53,198 nt of DNA from an uncultured Clostridia bacterium (lineage in GTDB: Bacteria; Bacillota; Clostridia; Oscillospirales; CAG-382): positions 1 to 53,198 of the forward strand of contig CANRAV010000016.1 in the NCBI GenBank assembly GCA_947628695.1, written 5' to 3'. Positions 17,327-25,363 of the stretch are shown piece by piece (position 1 is the stretch's first letter; each line of letters begins with the position of its first letter). Under the pieces are notes generated by a model that was not told the origin of the DNA, searched no databases, and was given only the letters and a program-made list of their open reading frames with translations. The position numbers were made by a program, and so were the translations under genes.

Positions 17327-18997
17327 CTATGTGCCGCGGCGGGACTTTTTAAAACGCCAAGCCGCGAACGCGGCGCAGATGACGCATACAAGCACGACCG
17401 CAGCTATGGCAATAGCTTTCGGGCTTATGCCTCCGTAGGGTGCGGAGTTGATGCTTCCTTCGCCGCTGCTGCCTCCGTCGGGTGCGGAATCGATGCTTCC
17501 TTCGGCGGCGTCTGCCGAGACGGGCGTCTGCACTTCACGCACCTCGCCGCATATATTGCAGTCGGCGTCGTAGTCGTTCTCGTAGAAGTGAACGGCGCAT
17601 TCATTGGTTTTCTTGTACCAGATCACGCTTTCGCCGCCTATTGCCGCCGTGCCGGCGACGGGGTAGTTTTCCTTTATGAAGTCGGGGCTTTCCAATCCGT
17701 CTGCAAAAATTACCGTTTCGGCGTATTCTATAAGCGAACCTTCGGCGTCATTGCCTGCAAGCGTCGCCGCAGCCGCGGGAGATTTTACGTAAACGGTCTT
17801 AAGCGCTTCACACGCGAAGAACGCATCTTTTTTGATAGAAGCGACGCTTTCGGGAACGGTTATACTTTCAAGAGAAAGGCAGCTGCCGAACGCCAAGCTC
17901 CCTATTGAAGTGACGCTTTCGGGGATAGTTGCGCTTTTAAGGGAAAGGCAGCCGAAGAACGCCTGATTTTCTATAGAAGCAACGCCGTTCGGGATGTCTA
18001 TACTCGTCAGAGACTCACAGCCGTTGAAGGTGTATTCCTCGATGGAATCAACTCCGCCGGGAACGGTTACGTCCGCAAGCGAAGAGCAGCCGGAGAACGC
18101 GCTTCCGCCGATGGAGGTGACGCTTTCGGGGATAGTTATGCCTGTAAGCGAACAGCCGCCGAACGCGCCCTCGCCTATAGAGGTGACGCTGTCGGGTATG
18201 TCTATGCTCTTAAAAGAGCCGTGGAGGTGGAACGCGTAATCTCCGATGGAAGCAACGCCGTCGGAAATAACGCTGTTTTTGCATCCGGCAACAAGGGCGT
18301 TTGTTTTTGTTTCAATAAGGCAGTTGCCTTCGCTTCGGTAAACGGGGTTGCCTTCGCCTACGGTGATCGCCTCAAGCGCTTCACAGCCGGAGAACACGCG
18401 GCTTCCGACAGAAGCAACGCTGTCGGGGATTGCAACGCTTGTAAGAGCAGAGCAGGTCATAAAAGCATCACTTCCGATAGAAACCGCGCTGCCGGGGATA
18501 TTTACGCTTGAAAGCGAAGAACAGCCCCAAAACGCACCGTCTCCGATAGAAACAACTCCGTCGGGAATATTTACGCTTTTAAGAGACGAGCAGGCAAAAA
18601 AGGCGAGGCCTCCTATTTCGGCAACGCCCTTGGGAATGCTTACGCTTTCAAGAGAGGAGCAATTCCCGAACGCTTGATATCCGATAGAAGCAGCACTTCC
18701 GGGAATGCTTACATCTGCAAGGGAAGAGCAGCCGTCAAACGCATAATTGCCGATAGACAGAACGCCTTCGGATACGACGACGGATTTAATGCTTTCTGCA
18801 TAAGGAAGCCAGGCGTCGCTGCTTTCGGAGTCAAGGTCGTCCATCTCGCCGTCTCCGGAGACGGTGAGGACGCCGTCTGCGTCAAGCTCCCACTTAAGTG
18901 CGCCCCATTCACCGCTTGCGGTCTCTGCCGCCGCAGGAATGCAAAACACGCTTATGGCAAAAATCAGCACAAGTATAACAGCCGAAATTCTTTTCAT
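17327..18997 (-). CDS. Secreted, membrane-anchored leucine-rich-repeat protein (BspA-like)
   Basis: 556 residues. A signal peptide (about 1-25, ending PAAAE) is followed by a short beta region and some fourteen BspA/LRR_5 repeats of about 23 residues with the pattern SIP..V.SIG..AF..CSSL. After a linker containing two copies of EGSI(D/N)SAP(D/Y)GG comes a C-terminal membrane helix (IAIAAVVLVCVICAAFAAW) and a basic tail, which fixes the repeats outside the cell. Such proteins commonly bind host or other surfaces. It is monocistronic with its own promoter. Confidence 0.9.
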   Translation of the reverse strand: MKRISAVILVLIFAISVFCIPAAAETASGEWGALKWELDADGVLTVSGDGEMDDLDSESSDAWLPYAESIKSVVVSEGVLSIGNYAFDGCSSLADVSIPGSAASIGYQAFGNCSSLESVSIPKGVAEIGGLAFFACSSLKSVNIPDGVVSIGDGAFWGCSSLSSVNIPGSAVSIGSDAFMTCSALTSVAIPDSVASVGSRVFSGCEALEAITVGEGNPVYRSEGNCLIETKTNALVAGCKNSVISDGVASIGDYAFHLHGSFKSIDIPDSVTSIGEGAFGGCSLTGITIPESVTSIGGSAFSGCSSLADVTVPGGVDSIEEYTFNGCESLTSIDIPNGVASIENQAFFGCLSLKSATIPESVTSIGSLAFGSCLSLESITVPESVASIKKDAFFACEALKTVYVKSPAAAATLAGNDAEGSLIEYAETVIFADGLESPDFIKENYPVAGTAAIGGESVIWYKKTNECAVHFYENDYDADCNICGEVREVQTPVSADAAEGSIDSAPDGGSSGEGSINSAPYGGISPKAIAIAAVVLVCVICAAFAAWRFKKSRRGT

Positions 18998-19019
18998 GAT
19001 TTCGCCCCTTTGTGTTATT

Positions 19020-19070
19020 GGGGAAATTTCCCCTTAAGTCGATTATACAACGTTTTGAGCGAAAAAGCAA
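19020..19070 (-). promoter_or_regulatory. Promoter and palindromic leader of the LRR gene
   Basis: Minus strand TTGCTT (19070-19065), 17-bp spacer, TATAAT (19047-19042). Between the -10 and the start codon lies GGGGAAATTTCCCC (19020-19033), a perfect 14-bp palindrome that could be an operator or a leader hairpin near the ribosome binding site. Confidence 0.6.
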
Positions 19071-19150
19071 GATAATTGTTGTTTTTTTTGCAATATCAAT
19101 TGACACGGATCGTTTTCCTTACATACCGGATTATGCAGCAATTAAAATGA

Positions 19151-19203
19151 AAAAGCGGAAGCTTTTTTCCGCACTTCTTCACTATTACCTCTTACTTCTT
19201 AAC
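19151..19203 (-). repeat. Second dispersed repeat family (R2), copy a
   Basis: Reading on the minus strand: AAGAAGTAAGAGGTAATAGTG, AAGAAGTGCGG and an A/T-rich hairpin (GCGGAA/TTCCGC). It matches segments at 22478, 26466 and 40987. The R2 core is AGTGAAGA(A/G)GTAAGAGTGAAGAAGTGCGG followed by a small hairpin. Confidence 0.65.
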
Positions 19204-19241
19204 TAAAAAAGCCCGGCGCCGAAATGACGCCGGGACTTTTT
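19203..19241 (-). terminator. Rho-independent terminator after jag
   Basis: CCCGGCG/CGCCGGG stem (19212-19218 and 19228-19234) with an A/T tract on both sides, so it could stop transcription in either direction. It starts right after the jag stop codon. Confidence 0.85.
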
Positions 19242-19892
19242 TTACTGTTCGTTTTCGCTTTGAATGACCTTTTTCTTGATGCAGACCACGATTTTCCGGT
19301 CGGCGTCCTGGCCGACGGAGTAGGTGGTAACGCCCTCTATAAGCTGCACCTCGCTGTGGATTATGCGGCGCTCGTAGGCGTTCATAGGCTCCAGCGTGAC
19401 GCTGCGGCGGGTTTTAAGCACCCGTTCGGCCATCCTGCGCGCAAGCGCCTTAAGCGCCTCCGCACGCCTCTCGCGGTAGCCCTCTATGTCCACGGTTATA
19501 CGGTAAAAGTCGCCCTTGTCGACGTTTGCGGCCAGTGTCGCCAGGTACTGTATGGCGTCCAGAACGTCGCCGTGCTTGCCTATAAGCAGCCCAAGGTCCT
19601 CGCCCGTTATGTTTATAAGCGCAGCCTCCTCGGTCTCCTCGCCAAGCTCCACGGTCGCATCTATTTCCATATTTTGGAGCAGCGTCTTCAAGAAGGCGTA
19701 TGCCTTCTCCGCCGGGGTCTCCTCGTGGTAAACGCGAACCTTCGCGTTGCTGCCGCCGATGCCGAGTATCCCCTTGCGCGGCTCTTCAAGCACCTCGTAG
19801 CCGACCTTGTCGACACTGTAGCCAAGCTCCGCTGCGCCTTCCGCAACGGCCTGTTCTATTGTTTTTGCCGAAACTGTTGTCTCTTTTGTCAT
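19242..19892 (-). CDS. jag: Jag/KhpB RNA-binding protein
   Basis: 216 residues in the family order: Jag-N domain (residues 1-55, EEPRKGILGIGG), KH domain (GEDLGLLIGKHGDVLDAIQY, with the GxxG loop) and C-terminal R3H domain (EALKALARRMAERV, PMNAYERRIIH). It binds RNA and in relatives affects cell elongation. The ATG overlaps the yidC stop by ATGA, so it is translated from the rpmH-rnpA-yidD-yidC unit. Confidence 0.95.
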   Translation of the reverse strand: MTKETTVSAKTIEQAVAEGAAELGYSVDKVGYEVLEEPRKGILGIGGSNAKVRVYHEETPAEKAYAFLKTLLQNMEIDATVELGEETEEAALINITGEDLGLLIGKHGDVLDAIQYLATLAANVDKGDFYRITVDIEGYRERRAEALKALARRMAERVLKTRRSVTLEPMNAYERRIIHSEVQLIEGVTTYSVGQDADRKIVVCIKKKVIQSENEQ

Positions 19893-21415
19893 AACTGCTG
19901 ATCCTTCCCGTCGTCCTTGTCTTTAAGGGCCTCTTTTTCGATGCCCTTCTCTGTCTTTTCGGGCTTTTCTTCAACGCCGTTTTTGGCCTCGTTTTCCCTT
20001 TGAAGCCTCTCTCTGCGGCGGCGTATCTTCTCCGCCCTCTCCTCGCTTATTGCGATGTCGTCATAGCTGGTGTCGTCCTCGTCCACCTCTATGGTGACAA
20101 GCTTCTTTCTCTTCTTCGCCTGCTTGACCTCTTTCACGGCTTCCTTAAGCTCGCTTTCCGTGAACACGGGTATCGGGAACATCTTCGTAAGCAGGAACTG
20201 CTGCCCTATCGAGAACACGCTCCTAACCGTCCAGTATATACCGATAGCGGCGGGGAAGGAGAACGCGAACAGCGTGGAAATAAGCGGCATACCTATGCGC
20301 ATCATCCCGCCGTTCATGGGGTTCGGCTGCCCGTCCGGCACGGAGGGCGACGTAAGCTTGCGCGTTATCTCGCCGGACAAAAAGCTTGATACAAACACAA
20401 GTATCGGCACAAGCAGCAGCCAGTTGAACTTGGTGTAAGAAGGCTGGTCAAGTATCGTTGTGCTTCCTATAAACTCGAAGTTCGGCAGGCACATTGCGCC
20501 GTTTTTGATGCCCTTTTCGACGTCCTTTTCGGTATATATGCCCTTGTCGGAGAGCATGCGGTTGAAGTCGTATTCCTTCGCGCCCTCGTAAAGCGCGGAG
20601 GCGTCCTCTTTTGCGATAAGCTTGTCCGTAAAGCTGCCGCTTTCAAGCACGTCCTTCCCCTTCTTTTCGGGGAGAATCACGCTTATATCGCTGCCCTCTA
20701 CGGCAAAAACACCGTTTTCGTCGGTGAAGTCGTCCATAAAGGTGTTCACGTCGTTCTGCATGAACTTTATAAGGTCAAGCTCCCTGTAAGCGCTGCTTTG
20801 CACCATAAGGCCGCTTCTCTTGTCCTCGGCAAGCTTTGTCGCCTTCAGGCTGCTTATCCTGTCCTTTGCGTACTTTATATCCGCGTCTATCTGCTTTGCT
20901 TCCTCCTCGCTTTTGCCTTCCTTCGAAGCCTCAAGCGCGCTTACGCGGTCTTCGTATGCCCCCACCTGGTTGTCTATGACCCTGTAAGCCTGCTGATAGA
21001 AGTCGTTAAGCACGTAGCCGCTTTCGCCGACGCCCTGACGGTTCATGTCCGTGGTGTAGGTCAGCGGCGCGCGCACAACGGCGAAAAGTGCGATGATTAT
21101 GGGGAACTGTATAAGCAGCGGCAGGCAGCCCGCCGTGGGACTGTACCCCTCCGCCTTGTACATCTCCTGGATCTCCATCTGCATCTTCTGCTGCGTCTGG
21201 CGGTCGTTCCTGCCGCGGTATTTGCGCGTTATCTCCTCCTCCTTCGGACGGAGAGCGGCGCGTTTAACCGTGCTTTTCTGCTGCTTTATACCGAACGGAA
21301 ACAGTATTATCTGCATTACAAGCGCAAAAATAAGCAAAGTCAGGATGTAGTTGTTGAAGGATATGCTGTAGCAAAGCTTTAGTATCCATCCGAAAAAACT
21401 GTAAATATAACTCAT
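19889..21415 (-). CDS. yidC: YidC/Oxa1 membrane protein insertase with large extracytoplasmic insert
   Basis: 508 residues, about twice the usual Gram-positive YidC. Conserved parts are [28 protein letters not shown] and the late membrane helices around [16 protein letters not shown]. Between the second and third core helices lies a hydrophilic, partly coiled-coil insert of about 170 residues (roughly 125-300). The C-terminal tail is highly charged. The basic residue usually found in the first core helix (R or K just before the ILLP segment) is glutamine here (LVMQIILFP). Translationally coupled to yidD (ATGA). Confidence 0.9.
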   Translation of the reverse strand: MSYIYSFFGWILKLCYSISFNNYILTLLIFALVMQIILFPFGIKQQKSTVKRAALRPKEEEITRKYRGRNDRQTQQKMQMEIQEMYKAEGYSPTAGCLPLLIQFPIIIALFAVVRAPLTYTTDMNRQGVGESGYVLNDFYQQAYRVIDNQVGAYEDRVSALEASKEGKSEEEAKQIDADIKYAKDRISSLKATKLAEDKRSGLMVQSSAYRELDLIKFMQNDVNTFMDDFTDENGVFAVEGSDISVILPEKKGKDVLESGSFTDKLIAKEDASALYEGAKEYDFNRMLSDKGIYTEKDVEKGIKNGAMCLPNFEFIGSTTILDQPSYTKFNWLLLVPILVFVSSFLSGEITRKLTSPSVPDGQPNPMNGGMMRIGMPLISTLFAFSFPAAIGIYWTVRSVFSIGQQFLLTKMFPIPVFTESELKEAVKEVKQAKKRKKLVTIEVDEDDTSYDDIAISEERAEKIRRRRERLQRENEAKNGVEEKPEKTEKGIEKEALKDKDDGKDQQL

Positions 21416-21648
21416 TTGTCGTTATGCCCTTTCTTCCTAAGCGGCACCGGATCGTAACCGCTTTTGCAAAGCGGGTTGCACCTTAAAACCCTGTAAACAG
21501 CCAAAAAAAAGCCCCGAAAAGCACCCCACTCGTTAATAGCCTCCAGGGCATACTGAGAGCAGGTCGGCACAAAGCGGCAGTGAGCGGCCGTGTGCGCCGA
21601 TATGTGCTTCTGATAGAGCCTTATAAAATACACCATTAGCCTTTTCAT
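21412..21648 (-). CDS. yidD: Membrane protein insertion efficiency factor YidD
   Basis: 78 residues with the family pattern [32 protein letters not shown] and GYDPVP. It helps YidC-dependent insertion and is normally encoded between rnpA and yidC, as here. Its stop overlaps the yidC start. Confidence 0.95.
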   Translation of the reverse strand: MKRLMVYFIRLYQKHISAHTAAHCRFVPTCSQYALEAINEWGAFRGFFLAVYRVLRCNPLCKSGYDPVPLRKKGHNDK

Positions 21649-21709
21649 TTTTCAAAAAACCGCGTATCCCGCAACGCGGGCGGGAAAAGTACGCCCGGGA
21701 CTTGCGTAT

Positions 21710-22042
21710 TCAAAACAGGGCCGCCTTCCTGAATAGCGCGTGAAGCTGCTCGCACAGCTCGGTCGACGAATATCTCTCACACTGCTGCCTGGCGACAATA
21801 ACGATAAGATACCCCTTCTTTACAAAGGGATAAAGAATGCGGTATGCCTCCCTCATCCGGCGGCGAAGCCGATTGCGCAAAACCGCATTCCCTCTGTTTT
21901 TGGATACGGTGAAACCGACAAAAGTCTCTTTCCTGTTCCGCGAGCGAAGCACATAAAGCGCCATCCCCTCCGAAACAAAGCTTTTGCCCCTTTCGTATGC
22001 CTTTGAAAATAAGTGGTTTTCCTTAATTACAGGGTAGTTCAA
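21710..22042 (-). CDS. rnpA: Ribonuclease P protein component
   Basis: 110 residues, normal length. The family helix RNRLRRRMREAYR and the N-terminal IKENHLFSKAY are present, plus GFTVSKNRGNAVLRNR. It supports the RNA subunit in 5' maturation of tRNA. It is located directly after rpmH, the standard arrangement. Confidence 0.95.
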   Translation of the reverse strand: MNYPVIKENHLFSKAYERGKSFVSEGMALYVLRSRNRKETFVGFTVSKNRGNAVLRNRLRRRMREAYRILYPFVKKGYLIVIVARQQCERYSSTELCEQLHALFRKAALF

Positions 22043-22117
22043 AAAGCGCCTCCGTTTTAACGTGGGGAAGCCCCCACACCTTTTACGGGGACCCTTACGG
22101 CAAACCCGTGCCCTAAA

Positions 22118-22252
22118 CTAATAGCTAAGCCTTATCCTGCCCTTTGCCCTTCTCCTCTTAAGCACCTTTCTGCCGTTGGCGGTTGCCATTCTCTTCCTGA
22201 AACCGTGTTCCTTCTTCCTGTGGCGCTTCTTGGGCTGATATGTTCTAAGCAT
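22118..22252 (-). CDS. rpmH: 50S ribosomal protein L34
   Basis: 44 residues, strongly basic: [20 protein letters not shown] at the start and [15 protein letters not shown] at the end. The start at 22252 follows AAGGAGG with an eight-base spacer; the frame is open 25 codons further upstream, but those residues are not L34. Confidence 0.97.
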   Translation of the reverse strand: MLRTYQPKKRHRKKEHGFRKRMATANGRKVLKRRRAKGRIRLSY

Positions 22253-22318
22253 CTGCTGCACCTCCTTAAACCCATATGTAAAACCGAGCTTTGCCTTTTT
22301 CAAAGCAGCAACATATAT

Positions 22319-22346
22319 TTTATACACAAAAACGGCGTCTTGTCAA
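22319..22346 (-). promoter_or_regulatory. Promoter of the rpmH-rnpA-yidD-yidC-jag unit
   Basis: Minus strand TTGACA (22346-22341), 16-bp spacer, TATAAA (22324-22319), about 65 bp ahead of rpmH. The -10 overlaps a DnaA box. Confidence 0.75.
22320..22328 (+). promoter_or_regulatory. DnaA box candidate TTATACACA
   Basis: Exact match to the E. coli consensus TTATNCACA on the plus strand, within the rpmH promoter. It could serve the origin, regulate rpmH, or both. Confidence 0.5.
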
Positions 22347-22477
22347 GTATATTTTTCACTTTTTAGCCTTAAATGCAGAATTTTTTGCGTTTTTACTTTA
22401 CTTTGGGCGATATTTGTGCTATTATAATTATAGAAGAGTTTTAATTACGGACGGAAATGTGATAGGCTGAATGAAGG

Positions 22478-22660
22478 TAATAAGTAATAGTGAAAAGTGA
22501 ATAGGTGCGGTGTCCGCTTCGCGGACGTTATTTCATTTAAATATGCGGGTGCTGATTGGCAGGCTGAAGCCTTAAAAATAAAAACGCAAAAAGCATTTGA
22601 CAGACGCACAAAGCTACAGTCGGATTACTTCTTCACTCTTCACTGTTACCTATTCACTAA
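22478..22660. repeat. R2 repeat copy b, inverted pair upstream of dnaA
   Basis: The left arm (22478-22540) carries TAATAGTGAAAAGTGAATAGGT, GTGCGG and the hairpin GTCCGC/GCGGAC; the right arm (22621-22660) is the reverse-complement type, ending ACCTATTCACT. The arms share an 11-bp perfect inverted match (AGTGAATAGGT). The 180-bp unit resembles a small non-autonomous element beside the origin. Confidence 0.6.
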
Positions 22661-22690
22661 ATATATTCCAATGCAAAGGAAGTGAAATAT

Positions 22691-24037
22691 TTGCTTGACA
22701 TAAAATACACCTTTCAATCTGTGCTTGACTATATCGTCGAACAGTGCGAAGTATCGGAAATGACCATGAACATCTTTTTGCGAAGCCTTAAGCCCATCTC
22801 CATAGAGGGGAACCGCGTGACGCTGCTTTGCGATTCGGAGATGAAGCGCACCGCCATTTACGAAAAGTACATGCCCTATCTTCAAAGGGCCTTTAAGGCG
22901 GAGTTAGGTCTTGACGACGTCAGGATACGCGTTTTAAGAAAAGAGGAGCTTGAGGAAGAACAGCTTCAAAAGGAGCAGGAGGAGAAGGAGAAAAAAGAGG
23001 CGGAGGAGAGAACCGGCTCTGCCGTGAACCCCGCTTATACCTTTGAAAACTTCGTCGTCGGCTCTTCCAACCGCGTCGCCTATGAGACAAGCCTTTTGGT
23101 CTGCGGCAGCCCCGCGGTTTACTACAACCCTCTGTTTTTGTACGGGCCTTCCGGCCTTGGCAAAACGCACCTGCTTTTTGCTATCATTAACGAAATGAAG
23201 GCGAAGCGGCCGGGCTTCAACGTGGTGTACATAACCTGTGAGGAGTTCACAAACCTGCTTGTGGACAGCATTTCAAAGAAGGCCGACCCGGCGATATTCA
23301 GATCGCGGTTCAGGAATCTCGACTTTCTGCTTGTGGACGACATACAGTTTTTGGCGAACAAAAGGGCGGTGCAGGAGGAGATGTTCCACACCTTCGAGGC
23401 GCTTTACAACAACGGCAAGCAGATAGTTTTCGCTTCCGACCGTCCGCCTGAGGAGCTTGAGAACATAGACAAGCGCCTTATCGGCCGTTTCTCCATGGGC
23501 GGGCTTATCGACATACAGCCCCCGGATGCGGAGCTTAGGCAGGCCATATTTAAGCGCAAGGCAGAGTCTTACGGTGTTGACATACCGAACGACGTGCTGG
23601 AGTACCTTGCGGAAAACATCAAAACAAACATCCGTCAAATAGAGGGCTCCATAAAGACGCTTAAGGCGCACAGCCTTATAGGCGGCGAGGAGATAACCTT
23701 CGAGATGGCAAAGCGGGTGCTTTCCGCCTACCTTAAAAAGGCGGAGGAGGACAGCGTAAACTCCGAAAAGATACTCAAATACGTCTCCATGCGCTACGGC
23801 ATAAAGAAAGAGGACATCACGGGCGCAAAGCGCGACGCCTCCATTAAAAACGCCCGTCATATCTGCGCGTATCTGATGCGCGACATGCTTAACATGACCT
23901 ATAAGGAAATAGGCGCAATTCTCAGAAAACACCACACAACCGTTATGGATTCTTGTGTGAAAGTCGACGAGGACATGAAAAAGAACGACAATTTCGCAAG
24001 GGAAATCGCCGATATCAAGAGAGAGCTGTCCGTTTGA
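22691..24037 (+). CDS. dnaA: Chromosomal replication initiator DnaA
   Basis: About 448 residues. Domain I (1-85) is followed by a short charged linker (EELEEEQLQKEQEEKEKKEA), the AAA+ core with Walker A GPSGLGKTHL, Walker B LLVDDIQFLA and sensor residues, and domain IV. Start choice: AAAGGA lies too close to the GTG at 22682, but well placed for the TTG at 22691; either is possible. In domain IV the base-reading signature, normally R-D-H-T-T-V, reads KHHTTVM, so the aspartate that contacts the DnaA box is histidine. Flanked by rpmH and dnaN as usual. Confidence 0.95.
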   Translation: MLDIKYTFQSVLDYIVEQCEVSEMTMNIFLRSLKPISIEGNRVTLLCDSEMKRTAIYEKYMPYLQRAFKAELGLDDVRIRVLRKEELEEEQLQKEQEEKEKKEAEERTGSAVNPAYTFENFVVGSSNRVAYETSLLVCGSPAVYYNPLFLYGPSGLGKTHLLFAIINEMKAKRPGFNVVYITCEEFTNLLVDSISKKADPAIFRSRFRNLDFLLVDDIQFLANKRAVQEEMFHTFEALYNNGKQIVFASDRPPEELENIDKRLIGRFSMGGLIDIQPPDAELRQAIFKRKAESYGVDIPNDVLEYLAENIKTNIRQIEGSIKTLKAHSLIGGEEITFEMAKRVLSAYLKKAEEDSVNSEKILKYVSMRYGIKKEDITGAKRDASIKNARHICAYLMRDMLNMTYKEIGAILRKHHTTVMDSCVKVDEDMKKNDNFAREIADIKRELSV

Positions 24038-24230
24038 AAAACAAAACCCACAAAACACAAATTTTTTCCACCGGAAAAATTCTCTCTTTTCCACACGAAA
24101 AATCCTCGAAAAACAAAGAAAAAAAGCGGAAAAACGGACTTTTCCGTCTTTCCGCCGCACTCTACTATAACTATAACTAATATTCCTCCAACGAATTTAT
24201 TCGTTGTATAGGGGAAACGGGGGAGAAAAA
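24038..24230. other. dnaA-dnaN spacer, possible origin part
   Basis: 190 bp rich in A and T. It contains TTTTCCACA (24087-24095) and TTTTCCACC (24064-24072), near-consensus DnaA boxes, then an AT-rich stretch (ACTATAACTATAACTAATATT). Bases 24193-24208 contain ACGAATTTATTCGT, a 14-bp near-palindrome close to the dnaN ribosome binding site. Confidence 0.45.
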
Positions 24231-25355
24231 ATGGCACTGAAATTCACATCCGACAGGAGGACGCTTTTAAGCGCGATAATGCCCGCGCTTACGGCCTCCT
24301 CCACCAAAAGCACGCTTCCCGCACTTGAAGGGCTGCTTTTCGACCTCAGGGGCGAAGAGCTTACCGTCTGCGGCTACGACCTTGAAAAGGGCGTTAAGAC
24401 CTTTACGCAGGTGCTTGGAGAGGAGGACGGCGCGGTTATACTGAACGCGCAGAAGATCTCTGCCATAATCCGCAACCTTCCGGACTGCGACATTCACTTT
24501 GAGGCGGGTGAAAACAACATCGTCAAGATAACCGGCGCGCAGAGCGACTTTTCCGTACACGCACTGTCTGCCGACGCGTTCCCGAACCTGCCGGAGCTTT
24601 CCGGCGACAAAAGCTTCCGCATAAACGCGGGAACCTTGAAGGACGTAATAGCCTCCACATACTTCGCCGTCGCGCAGACGGACGCACGCCCCATCCTCAC
24701 GGGCGAGCTTTTTAAGCTTGAGAACAAAAAATTGACCGTCGTTGCCCTCGATAACCACCGAATGGCACTACGAGAGGAGGACGACGCAATAAACGGCTGT
24801 GAGGCAGAAATGAGCTTCATAGTGCCGGGTAAGAGCGTTTACGAGTTTTCAAAGCTGCTCACCGCCCCGGACGAGACGGTCATTTGCGAGCTTACGGGCA
24901 AGCACATAATAATGCGCGTGGGGAACACGGTCTTCTTCTCCAGGCTTATAGAGGGCGAATTTTTCGACTACACCAAGGCAATACCGACGCAGAACAAAAT
25001 CTTTGCGAAGATAGACACCGGCTCGTTTATAGAAAGCGTCGAAAGGGCGTCGCTTTTGATAGACGAAAAGCTTATAACCCCGCTTAAATGCAGCTTTAAG
25101 GGCAACGTTTTAAACATCAGCTGCTCCACACAGTACGGCAGGGTTAACGACAACATACGCATAAGCAAAGAGGGCGAGGACATAGAGATAGGCTTCAACA
25201 ACCGCTATCTTTTGGACGCTTTAAGGGCCTGTAAGGACGAGCTTGTTTTAGCTTCCCTCTCGTCGCCGCTTATGTCTATGGTGATAACTCCGGCGGTTGA
25301 AAAAGAGGGCAGCAGGTACCTTTACCTGGTGCTCCCCATGAGGCTTAACGGTTAA
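24231..25355 (+). CDS. dnaN: DNA polymerase III beta subunit (sliding clamp)
   Basis: 374 residues forming the three-domain clamp. Landmarks are STLPALEGLLF, EVVALDNHRMA-type VVALDNHRMALRE, and the C terminus YLVLPMRL. The clamp tethers replicative polymerase. The start at 24231 follows GGGGGAG; an earlier ATG nine codons upstream has no support. Eight bases separate it from recF. Confidence 0.96.
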   Translation: MALKFTSDRRTLLSAIMPALTASSTKSTLPALEGLLFDLRGEELTVCGYDLEKGVKTFTQVLGEEDGAVILNAQKISAIIRNLPDCDIHFEAGENNIVKITGAQSDFSVHALSADAFPNLPELSGDKSFRINAGTLKDVIASTYFAVAQTDARPILTGELFKLENKKLTVVALDNHRMALREEDDAINGCEAEMSFIVPGKSVYEFSKLLTAPDETVICELTGKHIIMRVGNTVFFSRLIEGEFFDYTKAIPTQNKIFAKIDTGSFIESVERASLLIDEKLITPLKCSFKGNVLNISCSTQYGRVNDNIRISKEGEDIEIGFNNRYLLDALRACKDELVLASLSSPLMSMVITPAVEKEGSRYLYLVLPMRLNG

Positions 25356-25363
25356 GGGCGCGC

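Larger units (their letters stand above)
22253..22690. other. Origin-type spacer between rpmH and dnaA
   Basis: About 430 bp, AT-rich, at the switch from leftward to rightward genes, the usual place for part of oriC. It holds the rpmH promoter overlapping a DnaA box, an inverted pair of R2 repeats, and a TATAAT (22423-22428) without a good -35 that may serve dnaA. A dense DnaA-box cluster is not visible. Confidence 0.6.

Noticed and set aside
17327-18997. Tandem DNA repeats as a non-coding satellite
   Set aside because: The periodicity of about 69 bp is explained by the 23-residue leucine-rich repeats of the secreted protein.
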